64,000 nucleotides of DNA, from positions 61,906,533 through 61,970,532 of the forward strand of contig OX485804.1 of NCBI GenBank assembly GCA_950295325.1, written 5' to 3'. The stretch's first letter is position 1. Every line of letters begins with the position of its first letter. This document shows, piece after piece, positions 1 through 12,332 of this stretch. A program made the translations under genes and the position numbers. Source of the stretch: Polytrichum commune (Eukaryota > Streptophyta > Polytrichopsida > Polytrichales > Polytrichaceae). Below the pieces are notes generated by a model. It worked only from the letters and a program-made list of their open reading frames with translations, had not been told where the DNA came from and searched no databases.

Positions 1-240
1 ACACCTGTCAAATGCCATTTTAGCTGTCAAAGAATCTTTTTTTTTTTGAGGGGGGGGGGGGGGCACTTCACAAAAATGTGCTATGCAAAGTTTCCACCTG
101 TCACAGTGAAGGCCTCTCCTAAAATCGCATGTCACAAAATACAATGGCTAGAATTTGCAAATAAAAACATAGTTGGACTCCAATCTTGGCACTCTAGCAA
201 AAACTTCCAAACTCCAATAACTGTATAATTTCAACTTGGC

Positions 241-420
241 AACTTTGACTTGGCAAGCACAACTATATGTGAACGTGGATTTTCCAAACAAAGTTGGGCG
301 AAGAGTGATCACAAAAGTCAATTGAAAATTGAAAGATTGGATGCATTAATTCGAGTGTCATTATGCGGTCTTCCGACGGAAAACATGTATTGGGCTAGAT
401 TTTTGACACATGGAAATTGA
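241..420 (+). pseudogene. hAT transposase C-terminal fragment
   Basis: From base 241 one frame reads NLTLASTTICERGFSKQ and runs open to a TGA at 418-420, about 59 residues. CERGFSKQ followed by a K/S-rich stretch and LDALIRVSLCGLPTENM is the conserved C-terminal dimerisation region of a plant hAT transposase class (the zinc-finger 862-like, CERGFSK type). Only this tail survives; the sequence before 241 does not continue in frame, so this is the 3' end of a dead element. The same class appears at 47.6-48.9 kb on the other strand and differs from the ERIFSIAG class of the intact element at 27-32 kb. The G15 run near 49-63 lies just upstream. Confidence 0.75.
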
Positions 421-2454
421 CCCAAAACCGGAGAGCTTTGCTTTGGAGTGTGATGATGATCAAGTGCATTATGTAGGGAAAATCTAAATAATTTAGTGCA
501 TCATTTTATTGCATGTACTTCTTCATTATAGTGAGACATCATATTATTTTCTTATTCAATACAAAACGGCCAATATCAAGTTTTTTTTGGTGAAGTGTTG
601 CAAAAAAGTTTGAAAGTTTGAGTGAAGTGTGATTATTTGAAGCCCTTCACATTGAAATGCATGTGCACACTTCAAACTTGAACACTGATTGTCATCACAG
701 TATCTGGATTGTGACCAGAGAATTGTGCTCCAAGACAGTCCAAATTATTGCAATGTAGAAACTGTATTGTTGAATAACCAGAACAGATATCCTTATAAGT
801 ACCATGGTTAGACAACACTTATGGATATTAGTAGCCAGGGATCAAAGCACTAATAACTAAGAGAGAGTGATCCAGCTATCCAGGAGTTACATGCTCAAAT
901 ACTAAGCAAGAGAAGCGAAGCAGCAATAGTAAAATGGTTACAAATCGTTTGACCAGCAGCCATTCACCAGAAACAATATGCACCAATATTAGATTCAGAT
1001 CTTTGCACTGAGTCACTGACCAATCAATAAAAGTACTCCATGCTTTGGGGATTTTACCTGGAAATTCCCTTACAGCCAATTTAGGGAAAATATCTACAAC
1101 TCACTAAAATCTTCAAGGCCTGTAATCAATATATCCAGAGCACACATGACTTGTTCTGCAGGTTAGTAATTTGACTTGAAGGCAAGTTTCAAACTGTTGT
1201 ATTTACTAGCTGAACTTCTTAAAATCCAGAATATGAACATTTGAGTGAACGCAGATGCCCTTTGTTCATTTCAGGATGCACTTAGTACAAATTTGCACAC
1301 TAAATTAAACCACACCAGCAAACTCTTGAGTTTGATAAAGAGCAAATTCCACTCCTAGTTAATTGTTTTTTTCTCGCCACCTATCACCTGGAGTACTACC
1401 AAGGTTGTGAAGTCCCTGACCAGCCTTTTGGAAACGCTGAGAGTGATTAATGTAACACGCTATAGATTCTGGGTGATCCTTAGCTATAAAAGGCTCAGAA
1501 TAACAAGACAAGGATCTCAGTTAGAATTCTAATGAGAATTTTCCTGCAAGTAGAAACTTCTACAGAGCTACACAATTGCTGGTCCATGACAATTTCATGT
1601 AATCACAAAATAGACTGACGGTGTCCAGAGTAGGATCAATAGTCACTACACAAAACAAAATAGCTCCCAATAATCACAGGCCCCAGTCGTCAGCATCTTC
1701 AGAGGGCACAACAGGTGTCAATATCAGAGAAAACTGCTCCATCCAAGCTTTCAGCATGGGTGTCATCAATTCCTTCATTTGCTGTTGATAAGCACCACTC
1801 AGGACACCCAGAATTGAAATACAACTGCGCAAAATGATTAGGCCTACCACCGTAAAGAGCTTTCATAAGCCTGCATAATAGGACACAAAGACATTCTAAG
1901 GTCAACCAATTTTGCTAAAGCATTCAAATGCAACAAACCAATTGACCCTTCTCTATTAAGATATAACATCTGATCTGCCATCTGTGACCAAGACAAGAAA
2001 AGACATCAATTCAAAGTACTACTCGCCAACCACAGGAGGCTTTTATCAAAACCATCTTATGGGTTTAAAGATGCGTCATTACTTGAGGTACCCACAAAAG
2101 CAACAGTTGAGAATCTGCTAAACAGTAAGAGGATAGAAAAGCCTTGTAAATTCATAGCAATAGATGAAGCCTCAGCCAATCGAAGTATAACTGGAGAAGG
2201 AAACATGCTTACAAAACTAAATGCACCACATTCCATGCCCTCCAGTAGTACTCTTCAGAAAATGTTAGCCATATATTAACAAAATAAACCCCACGGCAGT
2301 TGCCTTAAAATTACAACGTTAAAAATACTTTAAGGTTGAATTAAAAAAGTCAACTGTGTAATTAAAACAGAAGAATCTCTCAACTGCTAATACAGCTAAC
2401 AGATACGAAATACCATAATCATGGAGCCATTGTAAATGCCCACCCACCTCCAAC
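421..2454. other. no gene seen; downstream flank of the SC35 relic
   Basis: No coding segment is recognisable on either strand. The longest open stretches are 60-70 codons, cysteine-rich, and have no family resemblance. The part near 2.3-2.45 kb would be the 3' untranslated region of the minus-strand SC35 relic. A loose inverted repeat around 600-690 (GAGTGAAGTGTG against CACACTTCAAAC) is too short to interpret. Confidence 0.5.
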
Positions 2455-5211
2455 TCAACGTCCATCAGAATGGACTGGAGAAGGACTGCGGGCCTGGTCA
2501 GGAGTTGGACTACGTCGAGGATGCTCTGGAGAAATGCTACGTTGAGGTGGTGAATGGCTCCTGGCTCCAGGTAAACTTGAAATTTGGCGCCGAGGAGGCG
2601 ATGATTTCTCTTCTGGAGATTCACTATCCCTGATTACACAAACACCTCCGTGAGAACAAATCCAATAATTGATACCTTTTAAGTTAGAATTCACTAGATT
2701 CAGTCATCCAAGGACTTCGGTTGGCCTTTAAAAGTCAATGCATTTGAGGGAGGTGATATCCTGAATGTAAAGAGCATACTTACCAAAACAGAAAAGAAAC
2801 CTTCTCAAGAAATTAGTTATAAGCAGCTACTTCTACGCCTTTGATCATTCACTTAGCTACCTGACTGGATCCAAAGGAGATGAATCTCCATTCCTTGCCA
2901 CCACTTCCTTCATTGGTTCTTCAGATTCTAACCACTTTGTTGGACTGCAACTCACGCTACGTTTTCTTGTAGGAATGGCACTTTGCTTCCTTCAAGGGCT
3001 TTGTCCTCTGCTTGGACTGCAAGATATAAACAAAATTCGTTCAGGAATAATGAATATGTACTAATTACTAAAATTCTATGGTAGATTCTCTATCACAAAT
3101 GCAAATATCTTCTTTTTATGTGCAAACCAAAAGTGACTGAAAAATTCTCATATTGAGAATTCTGTGCCTTCAGTTACTGTGCCAGTACCTGTGCCTTGTG
3201 TGAAGGGAAGCTTTAGGTCTATCAGATACACCTCGAAATGAACGCTTTACATCTCCACTTGCACGGCCACGACTTCTGCTTCGACTGCGGCTGATGCTGC
3301 GAGAGGGACTCGGGCGTCTTGAACTATGACCCCGTTGTCTCTCCTTATCTCCTCCACCTCGGCCTCTCGTCACGATACCTTTCACGCTCATAACAGTCAC
3401 GACTTCGACTGCACCGACGTGTATCACGTGGACAACGTTCATTTTCCATAGTGTGCCTTCTATCTCGGCTGCAAAATTGACAAAAAGAACTTTAATTTTG
3501 TTGGAAATCTGAAAAGACAAAAAAGTACAGCACAGCGATGATGCAAGATGAATAGAATAAATATCGACACCTTGGTTACGTTGTTATTGATGAAGTGCAA
3601 GTAATTCCTAGTGTCTATAAAACTCAAAGGCATGATATAGAAGAAGACATGACCTTGATCAACACTGTTTAAGAGCAACCAGAAGAGAAGCTAGCAATAC
3701 CTTGGGCGCCATGGGCTTTAACTTCTGGATCTACTGACTTTCTTCAAAGTAGTTTCTGTGAATCTTCCTCTTTGACTACAGCACATCAGGAAAGAAGGAA
3801 TTACCAGGTGTCAAGACACATTTGTCAGAAAATGTTAGCTGCCAAGTATTAATAACTCATTCTATCACCTTCTAGGATGTTACGTAGTAAATTGAACCGA
3901 TTATCATACCACATGACATATACTGTACATAAAATCCACAGATCCTAGAGGGAAAAACATCCGAAAGACGCACAGAACAGTACCAGCTTCTAAGAAGCTC
4001 AAAGTCACTGCTCAACCAATCATCCTGACTCTAACAATGTTTTCGAAACTATGACTAAACCCTCCAAGATCTGTGCAGCAGCATGCTAAGCATCCGACAA
4101 CTAGTCCTGATATCCTTGGAGGGAATCAGCAACCATATAGGGTGCAGTTGGGTAGTATGTAGAAGGTTTTGAAACAAAACCTAGATGATTCGAGAAATCT
4201 CCTGCAAATAGATTGTGTATAGAGACAAAAACTACTGATTCTACAGAACCTAGCATGTACATCCAACAACAGAACCACATGTGCACAACTATAGCTGAGT
4301 TAGAGCCAAGAACTAATCAAGATGCCTTCTAGAATATAAATGCTGTAGAACTTAGAAATGACAATGTCCTTCTCATGCAAAGGTTGCATGAGATTTGGAA
4401 GCTTGAGATTGAAAGCCCTCCAGAAGGGCATCATCACACCTGCCCAAAATTACACAGCTAAGAAGTAGCTGAAGACTCACATTGGCTCATAATTGCGACC
4501 ATACTTCGCAGTCTGCACGACGATGTGTCTTCCATCAGCTGCCCTCCCTGCATCAAAGTGACATGAATGACGGAGGAATTAGGTGACCGCGATAAGCTTA
4601 CATGTTTCCATCTCCCGACCATACTTCGCATACTGAACCACCATGTCTCGCCCATCAACATTCCTGCCTGCATCGCGGCAGATGAAATGTAACAATACTT
4701 AGCAGTGGCTTCTACATTGTAGATATAATTAAAGCATGGGAAACCGCACGTCATCGACTTAGACTCAGATTACAAGTTTACACCCAAGCTGAAAGAGCCA
4801 CTAGTCACCAAAATCGGTTCCCAACTAAGACAGTCGCAATCAACAGTGACCAAGATTCAAAAGGACAGGTGGTCCACCATCCGAGCGCTCTGTGGCTTTC
4901 TGTGCCTCGTCAGCATACTTGTATCGAACAAATGCAAATCCTCGAGATTCTCCAGTCCTGGAAAGATGACCCACCATTGAAAAGCAAGCAAGTCATCAGC
5001 AGACCACTTTGAAAGCCCAAAAATTCCATTGTCAATCTGTAGCTTCTGAAGAATCCATGTCAACTTGTTTGCATAATGAAGGGAACCTCACAGGTAATAA
5101 AATGCAAGACAAATGAAGCTAGCATTGCCTTCGATCTCTTGGGATAAAAATGCCCACCACCTTCCCGTCTCGATCAAACATTTAGGGGTAAAGATTCATC
5201 TGCACTTGTAC
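2455..5211 (-). pseudogene. SC35-type SR splicing factor, intron-bearing pseudogene
   Basis: SR proteins of the SC35 type bind pre-mRNA through one RRM and recruit spliceosome parts through an arginine-serine tail. Exons on the minus strand, higher coordinate first: 5129-5211 (MFDRDGKVVGIFIPRDRR), 4877-4957 (RNP1 motif RGFAFVRY, then KYADEAQKA), 4602-4667, 4481-4547, 3189-3468 (RS domain), 2861-3016 and 2455-2629, ending SPVHSDGR and TGA. All junctions are phase-compatible. Lesions: a one-base frameshift near 5185-5190; a GC instead of GT donor after 5129; a frameshift near 3345-3360 between a PRWRR frame and a DKERQRG frame; an in-frame TGA at 2992-2994, a likely CpG decay of CGA. The first exon carrying RNP2 is missing. 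Because introns are kept, this is a segmental copy rather than a retrocopy. A working gene with assembly errors is the alternative. Confidence 0.82.
4481..4667 (-). repeat. tandemly duplicated RRM exon in the SC35 relic
   Basis: Two adjacent exons encode the same end of the RRM. The 4602-4667 exon (66 nt) reads RNVDGRDMVVQYAKYGRE and the 4481-4547 exon (67 nt) reads RAADGRHIVVQTAKYGRN. Each has a GCAG acceptor, and the donors are GTAAGC and GTGAGT. They are about 120 bp apart from start to start. The first is phase 1 to 1, so it can be included or skipped without changing frame. The second ends in phase 2, which fits the next exon (EPI then RDRR), so it cannot be dropped. The pattern is a 120-bp tandem duplication of exon plus flanking intron. 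Confidence 0.8.
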
Positions 5212-5426
5212 CTGTTCTAGAAACAAATAAAGCACATTACAAATAGGCAACTTTTCATGGGCATGAAGACAACAATCTCATTAACCTCACAAAACCCATA
5301 AAACGTTCTAATAAGTACAAATAAGGCGTTTTTCCCTGAACTATGTGTTCAAGACCAGGGTGCCTTAACAGTGACCCCTTTCCGAACAATGTCCTCTTTA
5401 AATGTGAACGTGCAGGTCAATCAAAC

Positions 5427-5516
5427 AGCAATTGATGCAATTGCCATGCCAACAGCAGTCCGGATCTTGTCATGTGGGTCCTCCAATACTGGAGGGAGAA
5501 GTTCTTTGATGGCTGC
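5427..5516 (-). pseudogene. isolated exon of an importin-9/KA120-like karyopherin
   Basis: Bounded by a TTACAG acceptor and a GTTTGA donor, 90 nt encode 30 residues that begin AAIKELLPPVLEDPHDKI and end AVGMAIASIA. This fits the early HEAT repeat of importin-9/KA120 nuclear import receptors, where a similar stretch ends in SSIA just before a DWPE motif. No neighbouring karyopherin exon is visible; the next sequence in frame is a stop. It lies 216 bp upstream of the SC35 relic on the same strand, so it is a stray gene fragment rather than part of a working gene. The family call rests on memory of the family pattern and a short stretch. Confidence 0.5.
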
Positions 5517-6970
5517 CTGTAACAGGAGTCGATGACGACTGTGATTGGAAAGGTGGCAAAAACTCTACACCATTTATGGTATTTAGTGTCCCGCACATTA
5601 CTTACGAAGGGCCTAAAATAGATGCCTAGAGGTCTCAAAGTGTCACGTTTGTAGATTGTCAATATGGTATTATTTGTTGACATAAGTAAATGTTTTGAGT
5701 GAGGTTTTTTTTATATTAATTAATTAATTTTTACATTACAATCATTTAACACAGCACATTGGGATATTTGACATGTTAGTTTTGTGTTTTAGTATGTAAG
5801 GGGAAGATATTATTGAGCATACTAATGGCAAGTATCATGTGTTGACATTTTAATATGTAACAAGAAGATAGAGCATAGTAAGGGCTGCTTTACACTACGG
5901 TGGAGAAGTCCTACGGTCATGAATTCTAGGGGAATTATGAAATTTGATTGGCCGAGAGTGACACTCTTGTCCGGTGGTGGTTTACACTACAGCCAAGAGT
6001 CCTTTGGTGGAGAACTTTGTATATGGATGAAAAAATGACATGGCGGCCAACATGGCGACACTTTTTGAAGGGGAGTTATCTAGAGGTCAAGTTTCTTAGG
6101 CAACCTCAAAGCCTTGGACAAGAAACTTGGCCTCCAGAGAACTCCGACTTGAATAAAATATTTTTTCCTAAGAGAAATTTGAACGGTTAGATTAAAAGCT
6201 TGTCATGTTCCAAACCTACTGAGGCGGTTGGTTCTTCCTCTTTCACTTCGACATCTTCTCTTGCTTGATTGTAGAGGCTATTTGGAGGTTTTTGTGTGAG
6301 AAATTTGTGTGTAGATTTTTTTTGCAAGGTGGTTGGTTATTGGCACCTTCTGTTTACTTTTAGTCAAAATGAACACTACGTAGATAGTGAGAATTTTTCT
6401 CAACCTCCAAGTCAATTTCCAACTAGTGCTTAAAGATCCTACAATTAGAATCTTTCTTCAACTAGCAAAATCTTGATTTGAGAATTTGAATCATGTGAAG
6501 ACAACATAGAGGTTAGAGGAAAAGAAGCATATGAAGGGAGTGACATGCAAATTGTAGAACCTTCAACCATATCCACAAAAAAAAAAAAAAACAATATAAA
6601 AATTAAATTAAAAATAAATAAATAACCTTGGCAAATAAGAAAGCTACAAAAGTGAAGATAGTAGGAGAAGAAGATGAAACCAAGAAGAAAGGAAGGCAAA
6701 AAGAAGAAAAACAAATTGGCTGGATAGTGAAATTAAGCACTTCATTGCGCTTTGAAGGGAGACACATTTAGAATTAAGTAGAATGAAAAAAAACAAGGTA
6801 TGTTCTCCATTCAAGAAATTTTCAAATTTTTTTTTGCCATATAATAGTTTTTTCAATAAAAAAACGTATAAATTTTGATGTTTTTGCCTTCACCCAAAAA
6901 TGCCGGATTGGCCCCAATATGTACGTCCCCATTCTCCCCTATTTGGTCTTTACATCAAAGAGGCTTCAAT

Positions 6971-7527
6971 CCTGGGTACGCAACTCCCATATTATACGCA
7001 GGGGGCATCGTACTTAAAACGGCTCAGAGGATGGCTTTTGTAAAAATTATATCAAATTATATCAAATTAAAATGATCAAAAAGTTGGGTGAAGACCAAAT
7101 TAAATAAAATGAGATGAAAAAAAAAGTTGGGTAAAGACCAAACTAAATAAAATGAGATGAAAAAAAAGTTGGGTGAAGACCAAATTAAATAAATGAGATG
7201 AAAAAAAAGTTGGGTTGCATATTTATTAAGCCTCTCATTAAAATTATAATTCATTCACAATGTTAAAATTTTATTAAAAATTTCAAAAAGTTGGGTAATT
7301 TGACCTATGGTACATGTATTAAAAAAATCATATAATTAGGTTTTTAATGCAATTATATGCTTCAAAATATATTCATTTCCTATATATAATTACATTTTTG
7401 GATTCCTTGTTAGAAGGGCTACAAGGGTTTCCTACATTAAAACAAATTGTATCACTCAATATTGGACTAAAACGCCTTATAAGTGATTATAATCAGGACC
7501 ATATAATACGGGAGTTGCGTACCCGAG
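6971..7527. mobile_element. nested small TIR element inside the Harbinger copy
   Basis: The ends are inverted: CCTGGGTACGCAACTCCC on the left and GGGAGTTGCGTACCC on the right, with the match continuing into ATATTATA. The flanks show the same GAGGCTTCAAT on both sides, so the target duplication is 8-11 bp, depending on where the ends are placed (GCTTCAAT if 8). This would suit a hAT-like or Mutator-like non-autonomous element. It contains a 43-bp tandem repeat and no coding sequence. Confidence 0.65.
7078..7215. repeat. 43-bp tandem repeat, about 3.3 units
   Basis: Units begin AAAAGTTGGGTGAAGACC and continue through an AAATAAAATGAGATGA stretch; starts fall near 7078, 7122, 7165 and 7206. The array lies inside the nested TIR element. 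Units differ by single substitutions and one short deletion. Confidence 0.8.
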
Positions 7528-8559
7528 GCTTCAATTGACAAAACAATGATATTGAACATTGAACCATGGACCTCATAGATTCAAAATTTTATCCCTGCAC
7601 TTCACCAAGCTTCTTTTTGTCTTTTTTCATGCTAAAAAAATCCATACATTGTTTTAATGTTTATCCCACATTATCCAAGCATGTGTAATCTTAAACATTT
7701 CAAGGTCATTTTTTAAGGTTCAGAATTTATTTTTTAGTATTTTAATATGCTCCATGATATGATATTGCATAGTATTGTAATGTCATATTCAATCTTAAGC
7801 AAAAATTAATACATGAGTTCGACTTTAAGCACAAATATTGACTGCAATTCTTAGATTTTCTCGTATTGTTGAAGCATGTCGAAAGAAATTTGAGATTGTT
7901 TTTAATTTGTATAAAATAGACAACCTTGCCAATTCAGTTTTCAATAATGATAGGCACAAATATAAATTCTATGATTCTTTGGATCAGTGGTCATACTAAG
8001 TTGGCTTTGTAATAAAGCATATAAATAAAACTACAATGAATGGTACAAATGCTAATACATAAGATAATTATGAGAATACAAATTAAGATATATCTCATGA
8101 TATATAATTAGAACATGTCTCTCAATATGAATCGACGTCAGCTTCAAAAAAGGATAAATTTCAAGACCAAACATATTTTAGTTTGAAAAGATAGCACACA
8201 CTAAAATTGAAATGTTGGGTACTTAACCAAGACCAATGAATTGCTGCACAAGGTAGATCATTAAATAGATCATCTCATTCATAAGCACTAGTCTTCTTTT
8301 ATATATTTTTGTTATTTACCGGATTTTTTTTTCCTAAATGTTTCATATAATAGTTTTTTTCCAACATCAAATGAATTCGGGTGGCTTCTTTTTTAAAAAA
8401 TTGGATTTTTCCATCATAGTCTACTCGTATTTTCATAAGTTTTTCTTCCGACTCTATAATATTCAAGTTGGTTGTATTATTTTTTACATGGTCATTGAAT
8501 TTTATTTGCACATTTTGATTTATATCTTCTTTATTTTAGTTATGTCTTCTTTTAAGACA

Positions 8560-9417
8560 TGAAATGTGTCTATATTTCTAAGATTATCAAATAATTTTAA
8601 TGATGTCACTTCCATATCTTCTTCTATATTTTTCGTCCAATTCAAGTTAAATTCATAATCATGTATGATGCACAGGTTGTGAAGGTATAAATAAGCTATA
8701 GCAATACCTGAGATAATTTATAATGGGATATCAATCTTCTTCAATAATATTCTTCATCTTCCTTTTAAGATGTCGAATGTATGTTCAACTGCTATTCGAA
8801 TGTTTAATTTAATAAAATTCCAGTGTTATTTTTCTTTTGAGAACCCTGTATTTTTTCCCCTAAAATGTATATAAAACCATAGACACATTGGATATGCAAC
8901 ATCCCCAATAAATTTGTATAGTGTAATTATTCTATTTATAGTTTTCTTTCCAATTTTTTATTTATGAAATAATGACCAATCATGTATACTTTTGGCCCAA
9001 CTTAAATCATAATTTCAAAATTTGCATTGACAATTTAGTACATCTTGAAGTAAATATTGAATAAAATCTTTTTTTACAATAATGTGAAGTAAGACCTATA
9101 TTTAGAGCAGTATATGGAATGTGATTGTAATCTATTGCCCTTAACATGTATAAAATTTCATGCAAGTTCTCAGATTCTGCAGATATTTACTTCATTATTC
9201 CTAGTATTGGTGTTTGAAAAAACAAAGGCCCCAACAATTTTTTAATCCCCTCACAAGCCCTCCTAGGAATGATCAAAGCACTAGGCTTTGATATACCATA
9301 TGAATGTACAAGTGTGTGCAAAGTATCTCCAAAATCCGATCGATGTAATATAATTTTAATTTTAATATCTATTGATTTAAATTTTGTATATTTCTTGCTT
9401 AAAAAGAGTCCAAGCAA
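8560..9417 (-). pseudogene. Harbinger DDE transposase (DDE_Tnp_4-like), degraded
   Basis: Reading down the minus strand, frames joined across stops and shifts give the order expected of a PIF/Harbinger nuclease: FGDTLHTLVHSYGISKPSA with RRACEGIKKLLGPLFF (about 9190-9417), then AIDYNHIP (9135-9160), NYDLSWAKSIHDW (8965-9010), GDVAYPM (8885-8920), IAVEHTFDILKG (8770-8800) and IAYLYLHNLCII (near 8690). The residues at the catalytic D, D and E positions of the family are all still visible. Several frameshifts and stops separate the blocks, so no full protein is made. The C-terminal part continues toward 8300 as an open but unremarkable stretch. Confidence 0.75.
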
Positions 9418-10523
9418 ACAACATAAATATGTGAACTCACCCGTGGACAGTCTTGAAATATTCTTGCACTATACAATTTAAGCAAATATTGTGATACATA
9501 TCTATTTGGCCGATCGAATTTCTACACTGAATGCTTTTTGTATCCAAATAAAGAAAATATCATGATCATAAGTACAACATTATGTTGATAAATGATGGTT
9601 TTGTGAACTACCATAATTGAAACAATGATATGCCTTCTAAATCATAAAGATTGCAAGAAAAACTAGAATTTTTTTACTTTGATTGTCCATGATTCAAGAT
9701 CAATGTAAAAGAAAGAGAAATTGAAGAGGAAGATTAAGAATAATGTATATACTATATAATGAAGAAGAGTAGTGTTTCCTACAATTTATATGAGATTTTT
9801 CCTCTTCACACTTAACTATGTTCTCCAAAGACCCCTCAAAATTTGCCTTACAAGTACAAAGACCAAAATCGGAAAAAAAGCATGCCCTTCAATATCCGAC
9901 CCTCGGATCTTGTTTTGGATTTTTGAACACATCTATGGATTTTTATTTTTTGGGGGAATTTTATTACTACATGAATTGGAAGATTATAACAATTGAAGTG
10001 AAGAGAATTAATCTTTTAAATCTTTTCTACAGGGTCATCCCACTTTGATTCTCTAAAGGATGATTGTTTTGCACTACCAACATGTAATTTTTGTAAAAAT
10101 CAATAAGAAAATAATGTTACCTACTTATTTACCTTAACATGGATGTATTTTACAAATGGAATATTTTCAAAAAATTATTGTCATGAAAGGAGTTCTAAAC
10201 CATTGCCATATACATTTTATTTTTTTATTAATGAAAATTTTTAAAATTTCAATACAATGGTCTTTTAGGGGGTTAGGTTTCTACTATGGCCAACTATGAC
10301 CATTTTGTGAAGTTGTCCGGTGGACTTCTCCTCTTGGTGAAGTTGTCCAATACACTTTTCCTCTAGGTGGTTACACTACGGCCGGTCAAGACTTCTTAAG
10401 GCATTTTTTTATTGAATTTTAATCGCCTCCGACATACCATCCCTCACCTCAAATAACCATGTCTTGGGCTGAAATTCTTGACCGACCGGTGCACTTCTTC
10501 TCTATAGTGTAAAGCAACCCTAA

Positions 10524-11366
10524 GGCCAAGTGCCATTTGTGCACACTTTAGTCAACTTATAGACCGTTGTGCAATCCTAGGGTGACCACAGCTGGGATAC
10601 ACTTCAGGGTCCTTAAACAATAAGATCAATTGAGAGCTGATCATCGCTCTATAATAATGTATCATAGAATTATTATAGTGGACTTCAAAACAAGATCTGG
10701 ATTGAAAATGCTATAGTGCTTGTATAATAGTTTATTATATTATAATATTTTGTTATACAAATTTAAACTACTACATTTTATATTAGAACTTGTCTCTTTA
10801 TCGATATAAGAACTTCATAGTTCATAACCATTCAGACATACGAATTAATAGTTTTGTATTACAATCCCAACTATTGCCACCCCAGGTGTATAGAACATAC
10901 TCATGCCAAGGTATTAGTAAATGCCATTGAATGTCAAGTGTCATGTGAGGTGACACTGATGCTAATGATGAAGTTGTTGGTCATTGGTGTAACCTAGCAT
11001 ACGCCTCACAACTAGGGTAAGTGACACTATTATGCATGTCACACTAATACCATTAAACAATACATTGAAGTGGGACAATTTATTTAAGTTCCAACAAGTA
11101 TCATACCAAGAGGTATAAAGCTAGAAAACAATTTGCCTTTACACAACATAATTCAACAATCCCTTTACGTAGTCATGCAAGAAGTGTAATCTATATATAA
11201 AAGTACATATGAAGTATATTATATACAGTAGGATGTACAGTGAACCCTAAAACTGATCCAAAAACTACATGCGGCCACCATATTTCCTTAACAGTTTTCT
11301 GAAATTCATCATACATATCTGCACCTTTCCTCTTCCCTCCTTGAATGACCATCTAAGCTTACATCA
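10524..11366. other. no gene seen
   Basis: AT-rich sequence between the Harbinger element and the first exon-like segment of the next locus. I see no coding signal, tandem array or clear inverted repeat. Confidence 0.4.
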
Positions 11367-11819
11367 TCAACAGTATGAGGAACATCGTCTATTGCAAGAA
11401 CATCGTCTAATGCAAAGGCATCGACAGAAAGTAACATTATCTATCATCAAAGGGTTGTCACAAGGCTGTTGATAGCCAGCCAGGAAGGAGGTAGGAGTTA
11501 GGGTTACTTGAGGACTCTCAACATATGTGCCATAATATGAAAATATTTTTCCTTCAAACCGTGCATCACAAAGCCTCTCATGCAGGTCATCAACAGTGAG
11601 AACGGGTCTACAATAGTCCATGGAACACAAATGAAGAAACAGACCAATGCATGCAAAAATAAAATAAAATAAAAATAATGAGTCCAATGAGCTTACCTCG
11701 AGGTCCTAACCTGGATTGTCTAGACTACTCCCAAAAAAGTAAAAAGGGGAAGGTAAAAAAGGAAGGAAATGACTGCCCATTGACCCCCCCCCCCCCTTTA
11801 CTTAACGTAATGCGACTAA

Positions 11820-12329
11820 TGCCCCCTCCCCACCTGACTTTAGCTAAGCTTAAAAGTTGGTTCTAAAAACACAGCCTTCACACCATCGACATTATCTAGT
11901 GCGGAGCCTAGTTGGCAAATGATGTGGCATGGTTTAGAAGTGGAGGTTTTAAGCCTCAAGCACCGACCCTTCCATCGATACCTAGACTTGAGGCAAGAAT
12001 GTAGGACCTTTAAAGGTGCCGCCTCCCGCCCTTGTGATTGGTTGCTTTTAGTCTTAGGGCACGAGGAGCTCCAGTAACAAAAACCGATGGTAAGATAAAT
12101 GAGTAATAAGGCATTCGGGGATGGGACAACAAGTATCCAACATTCATTTCTTGATAGATAAAACAATGAACATGTGTGAAAGCTACTTAATCAAAACCTA
12201 CTTGAAAATCTCCGGAGCAAGTTCTTGTAGGTGCATTGGGATAGCCGGATGCCTCCGCTATAACCAAGGGAGCTTTACCCGGGTTTTAGGAACTTTGGTT
12301 ATTTGGTAAAGTCAAGTGGGGAGGGGGCA
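11820..12329. mobile_element. Tourist-like MITE, TGCCCCC ends (copy 1)
   Basis: Ends are inverted: TGCCCCCTCCCCACCTGAC on the left, and the same with one change (CACTTGAC) read inward from the right. TAA flanks it at 11817-11819 and 12330-12332, the 3-bp target duplication of PIF/Harbinger elements. It has no coding capacity. A second, more diverged copy lies inverted at 18464-18986; the interiors match over most of their length (for example GGTCCTACATTCTTACCTC against its complement). Confidence 0.85.
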
Positions 12330-12332
12330 TAA

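Larger units (their letters stand above)
5882..10520 (-). mobile_element. PIF/Harbinger DNA transposon, degraded autonomous-size copy
   Basis: Terminal inverted repeats begin GGGCTGCTTTACACTA on the left and, read from the right end inward, GGGTTGCTTTACACTA; about 23 of the first 30 bases match. The 3-bp target duplication TAA is at 5879-5881 and 10521-10523. A 3-bp TWA duplication with GGG-starting ends is typical of PIF/Harbinger. The interior holds decayed DDE transposase on the minus strand and, on the plus strand near 7.85-8.15 kb, scraps such as HKYKFYDSLDQW that could belong to the companion Myb/SANT-like protein (weak). Both termini carry repeated subterminal motifs around GAAGTTGTCC and GGTCAAGACTTC. 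The copy is AT-rich and full of stops, so it is probably immobile. Confidence 0.85.

Noticed and set aside
1699-1905. Cysteine-rich 68-codon frame as a small secreted peptide gene
   Set aside because: No signal peptide and no recognisable cysteine spacing; it lies in the 3' flank of the SC35 relic.
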